Below, piece by piece: positions 15,725 through 23,269 of a stretch of 64,000 nucleotides of DNA. The stretch is from Flavobacteriales bacterium (GTDB lineage: Bacteria; Bacteroidota; Bacteroidia; UBA10329), in the NCBI GenBank assembly GCA_020635495.1, contig JACJZQ010000004.1:124001-188000 (forward strand). The letters are read 5' to 3'. The notes beneath the pieces are model-generated. The model saw only the letters and a list, made by a program, of their open reading frames with translations. It was not told the DNA's origin and ran no database searches. Each line of letters starts with the position of its first letter. The stretch's first letter is position 1. A program made the translations under genes and the position numbers.

Positions 15725-16654
15725 TCATTTCAGCCAAAGAATCGTCTCAAAAATCCAAGCTGGATGTTTGGGTGGAATGAGCGAAGTGTCGAATTCTGTC
15801 TTCTCGATAAGTTCCTTGAACGATTTACTCAATTCCTTAGAAGGCTGATTGTCTTTGATGCTGAAAATGGATGCGTTTCTTACTTCGAAATGACCATCAG
15901 ATTCTAGTTTAATGGTCAATTCTGCGCGGAGGTTTGCTTCTTCTGGAATAGCCGATTGCTTACCCAACCCTTTTGAGACAAGTTCCACAACCGATACTTC
16001 TTTCCTAGTTGCAGGAAATCCTTCATGGAAAAACGCATCGCCATCCATGTAATTCCTCAACGGAGGATTGGGGATGGAGTAGTAGTTCTGAAGAAAGTGA
16101 TTGGCGCCATTTCCTGTGAATATGTGGAACATGGCATTCATATCGAACACCGCCAACTTCGGATTGTCGAACGCCAGGAATAGTTTGTCATCTGTGATAT
16201 AGAACGGGTTTTCTGCCATCAGGTGGTACAGACTATCTTTTCTGAGCCAACCATTTTCTGGCAGTCGGTCTCTGGCAATAGCCGACTTGAGCTCGTAATT
16301 AACCAATCGGTCCAAACGTGCACTGTCAAATATTTTCCCTTCTCTGAACATGGTCAGAACGCACTGATCCAACGCCTCTTTGTCCTTTTCAGAAACAAGG
16401 TGTGCAACCGTGTTGCCATCGTTGCTAAGCGCCACCCAACCATTCAGAAACTGGTCTATCTGATACACAGTATCAAAATGCCCGTCATGTTTACTGAGTA
16501 CATAAGTTACTCCCTCCGTGTTATCGAGGTCGTGGTTGAACGTAAACGACAATAGCTTGAACGTGCCATCCTCATTGACCAATTCGTATGACACACTTTT
16601 GTGCTGAGCAAAACTCAGTAAAGGAAACAGGATGAGTACAAGAACAAGTCGCAT
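15725..16654 (-). CDS. Secreted hypothetical protein
   Basis: A 309-residue protein of unknown function. A clear signal peptide (MRLVLVLILFPLLSFAQ) predicts export. There is no lipobox, sorting tail or recognised domain. The mature N-terminal third looks beta-rich (GTFKLLSFTFNHDLD, VALSNDGNTVAHLVS). The C-terminal 65 residues (AELTIKLESDGHFEVRNA then PAWIFETILWLK) faintly recall TonB C-terminal-like domains, but the match is too weak to call. The gene is solitary: the MFS gene converges on it with no gap, and the acyl-CoA dehydrogenase gene ends 38 bp upstream of its start. Confidence 0.7.
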   Translation of the reverse strand: MRLVLVLILFPLLSFAQHKSVSYELVNEDGTFKLLSFTFNHDLDNTEGVTYVLSKHDGHFDTVYQIDQFLNGWVALSNDGNTVAHLVSEKDKEALDQCVLTMFREGKIFDSARLDRLVNYELKSAIARDRLPENGWLRKDSLYHLMAENPFYITDDKLFLAFDNPKLAVFDMNAMFHIFTGNGANHFLQNYYSIPNPPLRNYMDGDAFFHEGFPATRKEVSVVELVSKGLGKQSAIPEEANLRAELTIKLESDGHFEVRNASIFSIKDNQPSKELSKSFKELIEKTEFDTSLIPPKHPAWIFETILWLK

Positions 16655-16692
16655 CGGATTGTATTTGAACTCAATTAAGCAATAATTATTCC

Positions 16693-17871
16693 TTAGGTGA
16701 AAGCATTGAAGCCAGTAACGTCCATTCCTGTAATTAGCAGATGAATGTCGTGCGTTCCTTCATAAGTCACAACGCTTTCCAAGTTCATCATGTGGCGCAT
16801 GATCGGGTATTCGCCCGTAATTCCCATTCCGCCCAACATTTGGCGTGCTTCACGAGCTGTTCTTAAAGCAATTTCAACGTTGTTTCTTTTTGCCATGGAA
16901 ATTTGCTGCGGAGATGCTCGATGCTCGTTTTTCAGAACGCCCAATCTCCAAACCAAAAGTTGTGCTTTGGTGATCTCTGTGATCATCTCGGCCAACTTCT
17001 TCTGCTGTAGTTGGAAACCACCTATCGGTCTGCCGAATTGGATTCTTTCTTTCGAATATCGAAGAGCCGTATCGTAGCAATCGAGCGCAGCGCCCAAAGC
17101 ACCCCACGCAATTCCATAGCGTGCTGAGTTCAGGCAGCTCAATGGGCCTTTCAATCCACGTATTTCAGGGAACACGTTCTCTTTCGGAACCTTCACATTA
17201 TCGAATACCAACTCTCCGGTGGCCGAAGCTCTCAAACTCCATTTGTCATGTGTTGTTGGAGTTGAAAACCCTTCCATTCCGCGCTCTACAACCAATCCAC
17301 GGATGGTTCCTTCTTCGTCCTTGGCCCAAACCACGGCAATGTCTGCAAATGGTGCGTTGCTGATCCACATTTTAGCACCATTCAGAATAACATGGTCGCC
17401 AGCATCTTTAAAGTTGGTAACCATTCCGCCAGGGTTGGAACCGTGGTCAGGCTCGGTCAATCCGAAGCAGCCCAACAATTCGCCTGTGGCCAATTTGGGT
17501 AGCCACTTCTGCTTCTGAGATTCGGTGGCATAACTCCAGATCGGGAACATCACCAACGAGCTTTGAACAGAGGCCGTACTCCTCAATCCGCTATCGCAAC
17601 GCTCCAGTTCCTGCATGATGATTCCGTAGCTGATCTGATCCAAACCTGGACCACCGTACTCCGCTGGAATGTACGGCCCGAAAGCACCGATCTCTCCCAA
17701 ACCAGGCAACAGGTGCCTTGGGAATTCTGCTTTCTGCGCATACTCTTCGATGATGGGAGAAACATTCTGCTTAACCCATGTTCTAACGGTTTCTCGAATG
17801 AGCTTGTGCTCATCGGTCAGAAGTTCGTCAATCAAATAATAATCGTGTCCTTGGTATCTATCGTCTGCCAT
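16693..17871 (-). CDS. Acyl-CoA dehydrogenase, glutaryl-CoA dehydrogenase-like
   Basis: A 392-residue FAD flavoprotein. GCFGLTEPDHGSNPGGM is the FAD/substrate signature, and QFGRPIGGFQLQQKKLA and the catalytic Glu in VTYEGTHDIHLL follow. The combination of FGLTEPxxGSxP with a C-terminal YEGTHDIH...G...TG.xAF is typical of glutaryl-CoA dehydrogenases (lysine/tryptophan breakdown; oxidation and decarboxylation to crotonyl-CoA). Other short-chain acyl-CoA substrates cannot be excluded. A perfect -7 box lies 19 bases upstream. No other pathway genes are next to it. Confidence 0.9.
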   Translation of the reverse strand: MADDRYQGHDYYLIDELLTDEHKLIRETVRTWVKQNVSPIIEEYAQKAEFPRHLLPGLGEIGAFGPYIPAEYGGPGLDQISYGIIMQELERCDSGLRSTASVQSSLVMFPIWSYATESQKQKWLPKLATGELLGCFGLTEPDHGSNPGGMVTNFKDAGDHVILNGAKMWISNAPFADIAVVWAKDEEGTIRGLVVERGMEGFSTPTTHDKWSLRASATGELVFDNVKVPKENVFPEIRGLKGPLSCLNSARYGIAWGALGAALDCYDTALRYSKERIQFGRPIGGFQLQQKKLAEMITEITKAQLLVWRLGVLKNEHRASPQQISMAKRNNVEIALRTAREARQMLGGMGITGEYPIMRHMMNLESVVTYEGTHDIHLLITGMDVTGFNAFT

Positions 17872-17890
17872 GTTTATCTAATTGGGTTGC

Positions 17891-17898
17891 CAAAAGTA
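17891..17898 (-). promoter_or_regulatory. -7 element of acyl-CoA dehydrogenase gene
   Basis: TACTTTTG on the minus strand, perfect TAnnTTTG, 19 bases before the ATG. The remaining intergenic DNA up to 18054 shows no further structure I can support. Confidence 0.5.
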
Positions 17899-18054
17899 GA
17901 AAAAGAGCATAGTGGAATTTGTCTTTTACAGGCAACCATTCGGTTGAATTTCTGTTTGAAGCTTAAACCTTTTGTGGAATTGTCCGTAAGCCGCGGTTTA
18001 CTTGGAACATTCTACACCTATTTTGAACTCGTAAATCTTAAAACCAACAAACGC

Positions 18055-18882
18055 ATGAAGAAGAAGTTTACCCTTGTTTTGTCTGCTCTTTTAATGGCAG
18101 GACTTGTTTACGATTACAACTACCGAATGGTGCATTCCAATAGTTCTGGAGCTCCGGCAGGACACACCGGTTCTCCAAGTGATGGACAGACATGCGCCAG
18201 AGTAGGCTGCCATGCAGGTGGACCAAGTCAGTCTAACGAAACGGTTGAATTGACATCGAATATACCAGTGGACGGGTATGTAGGTGGAACAACTTACGAC
18301 ATGACCCTTACCATGACCAAGACAGGAGGAGTGAAGTTCGGATTTCAACTTGCAGCGCAGAATACTCAAGGAAACGCCTTGGGGACTATAGTTGCCGGCA
18401 CCGGTTCTCAGACTGTGGGCAACGGCTATCTGACACATTCATTCAACGGTACATCTGTATCTGGTGGCACAAAGTCTTGGAATTTTCAATGGACTGCCCC
18501 AACTTCTGGAACGGGCACGGTGACTGTTTATGTTGCGGGAAACTTCACCAATAACAACGGCTCTACCAATGGTGATGTAATTGTTCCTTCATCCTTTACA
18601 ATCTCTGAGGCTTCAGGTGTCGGTATCAGCGAAGCTGAGTTGGCTGCATTGAGCGTTTATCCAAACCCGGTTATTGATGAGATAAACATTGCAGCAAAAG
18701 ATGTTGACGAAGAGATCATGGTAACGCTTTACAACATGGAAGGCAAGAAAGTGATCGAGCAATCTTTTGAGCCTGGAGACATAACCATTGATGTTGCTTC
18801 AAAAAGTTTGAACACTGGAATCTACTTCTTGACAATGGAATCTGGTGGAAACACCACCACCAAAAAATTGTTGATCAAGTAA
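18055..18882 (+). CDS. Choice-of-anchor V-like (reeler-like) protein with T9SS tail
   Basis: A 275-residue exported protein. After the N-terminal signal/anchor helix (KKKFTLVLSALLMAGLVY) comes a conserved entry region, SSGAPAGHTGSPSDGQTCAR then VGCHAGG, followed by a beta-sandwich (about residues 60 to 180). This fits the choice-of-anchor V / reeler-like domain in which a CxxCH-like motif precedes the sandwich. Here the cysteines read C-A-R-V-G-C-H, a CX4CH spacing. A type A sorting tail closes the protein (SVYPNPVIDE ... GIYFLTMESGGNTTTKKLLIK). The frame extends upstream to 17563, but that part is antisense to the dehydrogenase gene and is not credible. A strong terminator follows. Confidence 0.8.
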   Translation: MKKKFTLVLSALLMAGLVYDYNYRMVHSNSSGAPAGHTGSPSDGQTCARVGCHAGGPSQSNETVELTSNIPVDGYVGGTTYDMTLTMTKTGGVKFGFQLAAQNTQGNALGTIVAGTGSQTVGNGYLTHSFNGTSVSGGTKSWNFQWTAPTSGTGTVTVYVAGNFTNNNGSTNGDVIVPSSFTISEASGVGISEAELAALSVYPNPVIDEINIAAKDVDEEIMVTLYNMEGKKVIEQSFEPGDITIDVASKSLNTGIYFLTMESGGNTTTKKLLIK

Positions 18883-18898
18883 TCCTTGAAAGCTTAAA

Positions 18899-18928
18899 CA
18901 AAAAAGGTGCCTATTGGCACCTTTTTTG
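18899..18928 (+). terminator. Rho-independent terminator
   Basis: GGTGCC-TATT-GGCACC (18906-18921), preceded by A-run and followed by T6. It ends the anchor-V gene. Confidence 0.9.
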
Positions 18929-19068
18929 TTTTTGCCAGGTGCGCTTTCGTTTCGATTGTTCAACGAGAGTTATATTCGGCCTCATAAGTTCTGTCCACGT
19001 TTAATCTGACTTTTACAAAGTTGCTTTTTGCACCATTGGCATTTGGATTGTTACTAAGGAGTTCCACC

Positions 19069-19665
19069 ATGTTCAGGAATGCTGATAGAATGAATTTGAT
19101 GGTTGGATCTGGCCGAATCCGAATACTACTCATTGCCTTGCTGATCTCTGGAGGTGATTCGCTCCTGGCTCAGGAAATCTATAAAGCAGACTCTAGCGAA
19201 ATACGTTTCTTTTCGTCTACACCTATAGAAAACATTGAGGCCACCAATTCAACTTCAACTTCTTTGTTGAACCTTGCTAGAAATGAGGTCAGTTTTCGGG
19301 TTCCAATCTCTGGTTTTGTGTTCGATAAATCGTTGATGCAAGAACACTTCAACGAGAATTACATGGAGGCCGAAAAATTTCCCTACGCAACTTTCAAAGG
19401 AAAATTGAGTGATACGTTAGACTTATGCAAAGACACCGTTTATCATATTTCCGCCACGGGCCTGATGAACATTCATGGTGTGGATCAGGCCAATACGTAC
19501 AATGGCATCATTCAATCAAATGATGGAAAGGCAACGCTTACCTGTGAGTTTAAGGTGGCTTTGGCAGACCACAACATTAAAGTGCCCAGCGTTGTGTTTG
19601 CCAACATTGCCAAGGAAATAGAGGTAAAAGCCACGTTCTACTACGTTCCTTTCGAACACGAATAA
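19069..19665 (+). CDS. YceI-family periplasmic protein
   Basis: A protein of about 198 residues with a YceI lipocalin-like barrel, a fold that holds polyprenoid or amphiphilic ligands. Visible family pattern: ADSSEIRFFSSTPIENIEA at the start of the barrel, EVSFRVPISGFVFDKSLMQEHFNENYMEAEKFPYATFKG, the GLMNIHGV segment and the VPSVVFANIAKEIEV end. An N-terminal hydrophobic segment (RIRILLIALLISGGDSLLAQ) is a signal peptide. The start is uncertain: ATG 19069, 19090 and 19099 are all possible, and 19099 would give the most compact signal. It is convergent with the dipeptidase gene. Confidence 0.85.
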   Translation: MFRNADRMNLMVGSGRIRILLIALLISGGDSLLAQEIYKADSSEIRFFSSTPIENIEATNSTSTSLLNLARNEVSFRVPISGFVFDKSLMQEHFNENYMEAEKFPYATFKGKLSDTLDLCKDTVYHISATGLMNIHGVDQANTYNGIIQSNDGKATLTCEFKVALADHNIKVPSVVFANIAKEIEVKATFYYVPFEHE

Positions 19666-19688
19666 ACAAACTTCGAACAGGCCGTTGA

Positions 19689-21062
19689 TCAGCTCAACTC
19701 AGCCAAATTCTTGTAGAAGAACGGAATGGTCTGAATACCTTTCAAGTAGTTGAAGATTCCGTAATGCTCATTGGGAGAGTGGATGGCATCAGTGTCCAGC
19801 CCAAAGCCCATAAGCACAGATTTCAATCCAAGCTCCTGCTCAAACATGGCCACAATGGGAATACTTCCTCCACCGCGCATCGGTATCGGTGCTTTTCCGA
19901 AAGTGGTTTCCATGGCCTTGTGTGCAGCCTGATAACCGGTAAAATCAGTTGGTGTCAGGTAGGGTAGACCTCCATGATGCGGCCTCACCTTCACCTTTAC
20001 CGAAGGAGGCGCAATGGCCACCAAATGATTCTGCACCAAGTTGGTTATTCTGTCAGGGTCTTGCCCAGGTACCAGTCTGCAAGAAAGTTTAGCGTATGCT
20101 TTTGAGGGCAGGACCGTTTTAGCTCCTTCACCTGTATAGCCTCCCCAAATTCCGTTCACATCAAGCGTTGGTCTGATGGTGGCTCTTTCCAAGGTGGAAT
20201 AACCAGCCTCTCCGTGAGTTGCGTTGATGTCAAGATCGGCCTTGTATTCTTCTTCACTGAATGGCGCTTTGGCCATCTCTGCGCGGTCTTCTGCGCTCAC
20301 CTCATTCGCATCATTGTAGAACCCCGGAATGTTGATCCGCTTGTTCTCGTCATGCAACGAAGCAATCATATCGCATAGGATGTTGATCGGATTGCCAACT
20401 GCACCACCGTAAAGACCTGAATGCAGATCGCGTTTCGGTCCGGTAACTTCAATCTCCAAGTAACTCAGGCCTCTTAGACCTACGGTGATCGATGGAATAT
20501 CATTGGCGATCATTCCCGTGTCAGATATCAGAACTAGGTCTGCTTTAAGCCGTTCCTTGTTTGCTTTTACAAACACTTCAAGATTGTCTGAGCCAACTTC
20601 CTCTTCGCCCTCGATCATGAATTTGACATTGCACGGAAGGCCAGAAGTTTGCAGCATCAACTCCACCGCTTTTACGTGCATGTACATCTGCCCTTTGTCA
20701 TCGCATGCACCGCGTGCATAGATCTTTTCATCCTTGATAACGGGCTCAAACGGAGGTGAATCCCACAGGTCCAGCGGGTCTGGCGGTTGAACATCATAAT
20801 GACCATAAACCAGAACGGTGGGCAAAGATGGGTCAACGATTTTCTCCCCGTAAACGATAGGGTAGCCGGCCGTTTGGCACACTTCCACGTTTTCTATTCC
20901 AATTTCCTCCAATCGCCCCTTCAGCAACTCGGCTGTTCTGAACACGTCTTTACTGAACGCAGGGTCGGCACTGATGGAAGGAACCTTCAAAAGGTCTATC
21001 AATTCATCAAGAAACCGGTCTTTGTTAGCGTTTATGTATTTGTCAACTGTCTGTAAATCCAT
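19689..21062 (-). CDS. M20-family dipeptidase
   Basis: A 457-residue zinc peptidase of the CNDP/PepV-like M20 group that cleaves dipeptides. Metal ligands and catalytic residues are visible in YGHYDVQPP, ARGACDDKGQ (bridging Asp), EGEEEVGS (general-base Glu and ligand), LISDTG and a late His in DAIHSPNE. The lid-domain motif DLHSGLYGG is present. The ATG at 21062 is preferred to 21083 because the perfect -7 box TAAATTTG sits at 21088-21081, so the earlier codon would be inside the promoter. No signal peptide, so it is cytoplasmic. Confidence 0.92.
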   Translation of the reverse strand: MDLQTVDKYINANKDRFLDELIDLLKVPSISADPAFSKDVFRTAELLKGRLEEIGIENVEVCQTAGYPIVYGEKIVDPSLPTVLVYGHYDVQPPDPLDLWDSPPFEPVIKDEKIYARGACDDKGQMYMHVKAVELMLQTSGLPCNVKFMIEGEEEVGSDNLEVFVKANKERLKADLVLISDTGMIANDIPSITVGLRGLSYLEIEVTGPKRDLHSGLYGGAVGNPINILCDMIASLHDENKRINIPGFYNDANEVSAEDRAEMAKAPFSEEEYKADLDINATHGEAGYSTLERATIRPTLDVNGIWGGYTGEGAKTVLPSKAYAKLSCRLVPGQDPDRITNLVQNHLVAIAPPSVKVKVRPHHGGLPYLTPTDFTGYQAAHKAMETTFGKAPIPMRGGGSIPIVAMFEQELGLKSVLMGFGLDTDAIHSPNEHYGIFNYLKGIQTIPFFYKNLAELS

Positions 21063-21080
21063 CTTGCGTTTTAACACGGC

Positions 21081-21088
21081 CAAATTTA
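21081..21088 (-). promoter_or_regulatory. -7 element of dipeptidase gene
   Basis: TAAATTTG on the minus strand, exact TAnnTTTG match, 18 bases before ATG 21062. No -33 TTG. Confidence 0.5.
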
Positions 21089-21150
21089 GTTTTTAATGGA
21101 TGCGAAACATATGCGCCAGAAATGAGTTCAAAGCAAGGTAAGACTCTGGC

Positions 21151-21158
21151 TATCTTTG
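21151..21158 (+). promoter_or_regulatory. -7 element of the first CHU_C gene
   Basis: TATCTTTG is an exact -7 match, 14 bases before ATG 21173. It rules out the earlier in-frame ATG at 21122. Confidence 0.55.
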
Positions 21159-21172
21159 TGCTTCGGTTTAGA

Positions 21173-23260
21173 ATGACACGAATTCTCTCATGCGTTTTGA
21201 TGTTGTTGCTGCTCACTGAAGGAGTAAGAGCGCAGTTGGTGGTAGATCAGAGCTACACGCCACAACAGTTGATTGAAGATGTTCTTACCGGACAAGGCGT
21301 TGAGGTAAGCAACTTTCAGTTTTCTGGAAACGCACAGGCCCGAGGTTATTTCAATGGCGCCAATTCCAACATCGGACTTTCTGAAGGGGTTATAATTTCC
21401 ACAGGGAAAGTTTCGGATGCACCGGGGCCAAACGGAACACCTGCCAGCGATGACGGAACAGAATTCATCGGCCCAGGAGACCCGGTTCTATCAGGACTTT
21501 CGGGTTTGGTGACCAATGATGCGGCTGTTCTGGAGTTTGATTTCGTGCCTATTTCAGACACTGTTCAGTTCAGATACGTGTTTGCATCCAACGAGTACAA
21601 GAATTTTGTGGGTGCCAGTTACAATGATGTCTTCGCCTTTTTGATAAGCGGACCTGGAATTACAGGAGAACAGAATGTAGCACTGATTCCTGGAACCACC
21701 ACGCCAGTAGCAATCAATAATGTGAATCATAATGACAACTCGCAGTACTTTATCGATAATGAAGACCCTCCTGGTTTAACCGTGGAATACAACGGATTTA
21801 CAACGGTATTCACTGCATTGGCTGTGCTAGAGCCTTGCCTGAGTTACCACATCCGTTTGGCCATTGCCGATGGAGGTGACTATAAGTTCGATTCTGCCGT
21901 GTTCTTGGAAGCAAGAAGCTTTTCCAGCCCCAGCATTACCATCAATGCAGAAAGTTCTTATTCCTCAAGTCCAGATCCGAATGTGCAGCAATATGTGGAA
22001 GGTTGCAGTAGTGTAACGCTCAGTTTCGAAAGGTCTGAACCATTGACCAACTCATTATCAGTGAACTTGCAGCTTTCGGGATCTGCTACCAACGGAATTG
22101 ACATAACCAACATTCCAACATTCATCAGTTTTGCTCCAGGTCAGGCTGTGGCCACCATTACGTTTCAGGTTTTGGACGATGGCCAGATAGAAGGTCAGGA
22201 AAACATGACCATAACGCTGGAAGATCAAACACCTTGTCCTACAAGTCCGCCTCCTTCCATCACATTCACGATTGATGATGCTGAACCCATGACCTTGCAG
22301 ATAACGCCCGATGAAAGTTTGACCTGCCCAGAAGAGCGCGTCATTCTAGTAACCGCGATTGGTGGCTATCCACCTTACACATACGATTGGAGCGGTTCTA
22401 CCGAAACAACTGCAGACATCACGGTTTTTCCGTTCAACACAACCACATACGAAGTTGAGGTAACTGATGCCTGTGGGTTTTCAGAAACAGCAGAGTCAAC
22501 GATCAGTTTACTAACGTATCAAGTAATGGATGTCACGGTAGAAAACGTAACGGTTTGTGAAGGCGAGGAAGTGACGCTAGAGGCAACCGTCATCGGAGGT
22601 AGGCAGCCATTAACGTATCAATGGCCAGACGGCAGCAATGCCCTCACGTACACCTACGCGCCAACAGAAGATGAAACCATCACATTCCAAGTAACGGACG
22701 ATTGTAACATCACGGAATCTGAGGATGCTTTGGTAGACGTGGTAACGGTGGAGGCCAGTTTTACTTATCAACTCATTGCGCATGCCACGGTTCAGTTTAC
22801 ATCTACAACCGATGATGTTTACACCTTCTTGTGGGAGTTTGGAGATGATTCAATCGGTGTAAGACGAAACCCGGTGCATGAATACATGGAGGCTGGAGAT
22901 TATCCTGTTTCCATGTACGTGAGGAATCAGGATGGTTGCGAGACAACGGTTTATGATACGGTAACAGTTTACGACCCGCTGCATGTTTACATTCCAAATG
23001 CGTTTACACCTAACGGAGACAGCCTGAACGATTGGTTCGGGGTTGTTGGAGAAGGTTATCTTTATTACGATATGGCCATTTACGACAGATGGGGACAGAT
23101 TCTAATGGAGGGTAGATTTGAGGATGCCAATGCGTGGGACGGGACATTCAAGGAAAAACTGGTTCCGTCAGATTATTACGTGTATCGTGTTTGGGTGCAG
23201 CCTCCCATTGGAATTGAAGTGAAAGAAGTAGGAATCGTAAATGTGTTGCCTGACCAATGA
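21173..23260 (+). CDS. Surface protein: choice-of-anchor L, PKD-like and CHU_C domains
   Basis: A 695-residue exported protein. After a signal peptide (MTRILSCVLMLLLLTEGVRAQ) comes a choice-of-anchor L domain (about 22 to 260) with GLSEGVIISTGKVSDAPGP, VFASNEYKNF and RLAIADGGDYKFDSAVFLEA. Then follow a Calx-beta-like segment (about 270 to 370), two SprB/PKD-like repeats of the form YPPYTYDWSG, one PKD domain with FLWEFGDD, and the C-terminal gliding motility-associated CHU_C domain (YIPNAFTPNGDSLNDWF, IYDRWGQIL, WDGTFKE). CHU_C is a type B sorting signal for the T9SS. It is a likely adhesin. The next gene begins 9 bp after the stop. It is paralogous to the gene at 25506. Confidence 0.88.
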   Translation: MTRILSCVLMLLLLTEGVRAQLVVDQSYTPQQLIEDVLTGQGVEVSNFQFSGNAQARGYFNGANSNIGLSEGVIISTGKVSDAPGPNGTPASDDGTEFIGPGDPVLSGLSGLVTNDAAVLEFDFVPISDTVQFRYVFASNEYKNFVGASYNDVFAFLISGPGITGEQNVALIPGTTTPVAINNVNHNDNSQYFIDNEDPPGLTVEYNGFTTVFTALAVLEPCLSYHIRLAIADGGDYKFDSAVFLEARSFSSPSITINAESSYSSSPDPNVQQYVEGCSSVTLSFERSEPLTNSLSVNLQLSGSATNGIDITNIPTFISFAPGQAVATITFQVLDDGQIEGQENMTITLEDQTPCPTSPPPSITFTIDDAEPMTLQITPDESLTCPEERVILVTAIGGYPPYTYDWSGSTETTADITVFPFNTTTYEVEVTDACGFSETAESTISLLTYQVMDVTVENVTVCEGEEVTLEATVIGGRQPLTYQWPDGSNALTYTYAPTEDETITFQVTDDCNITESEDALVDVVTVEASFTYQLIAHATVQFTSTTDDVYTFLWEFGDDSIGVRRNPVHEYMEAGDYPVSMYVRNQDGCETTVYDTVTVYDPLHVYIPNAFTPNGDSLNDWFGVVGEGYLYYDMAIYDRWGQILMEGRFEDANAWDGTFKEKLVPSDYYVYRVWVQPPIGIEVKEVGIVNVLPDQ

Positions 23261-23269
23261 AAGTAGTCA

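Noticed and set aside
17563..18054. In-frame upstream extension of the anchor-V protein gene
   Set aside because: The extension is antisense to the acyl-CoA dehydrogenase gene; the signal peptide starts at the ATG at 18055.
21122..21172. Longer N-terminus of the first CHU_C protein
   Set aside because: The exact -7 element at 21151-21158 lies inside it, and the signal peptide starts at 21173.
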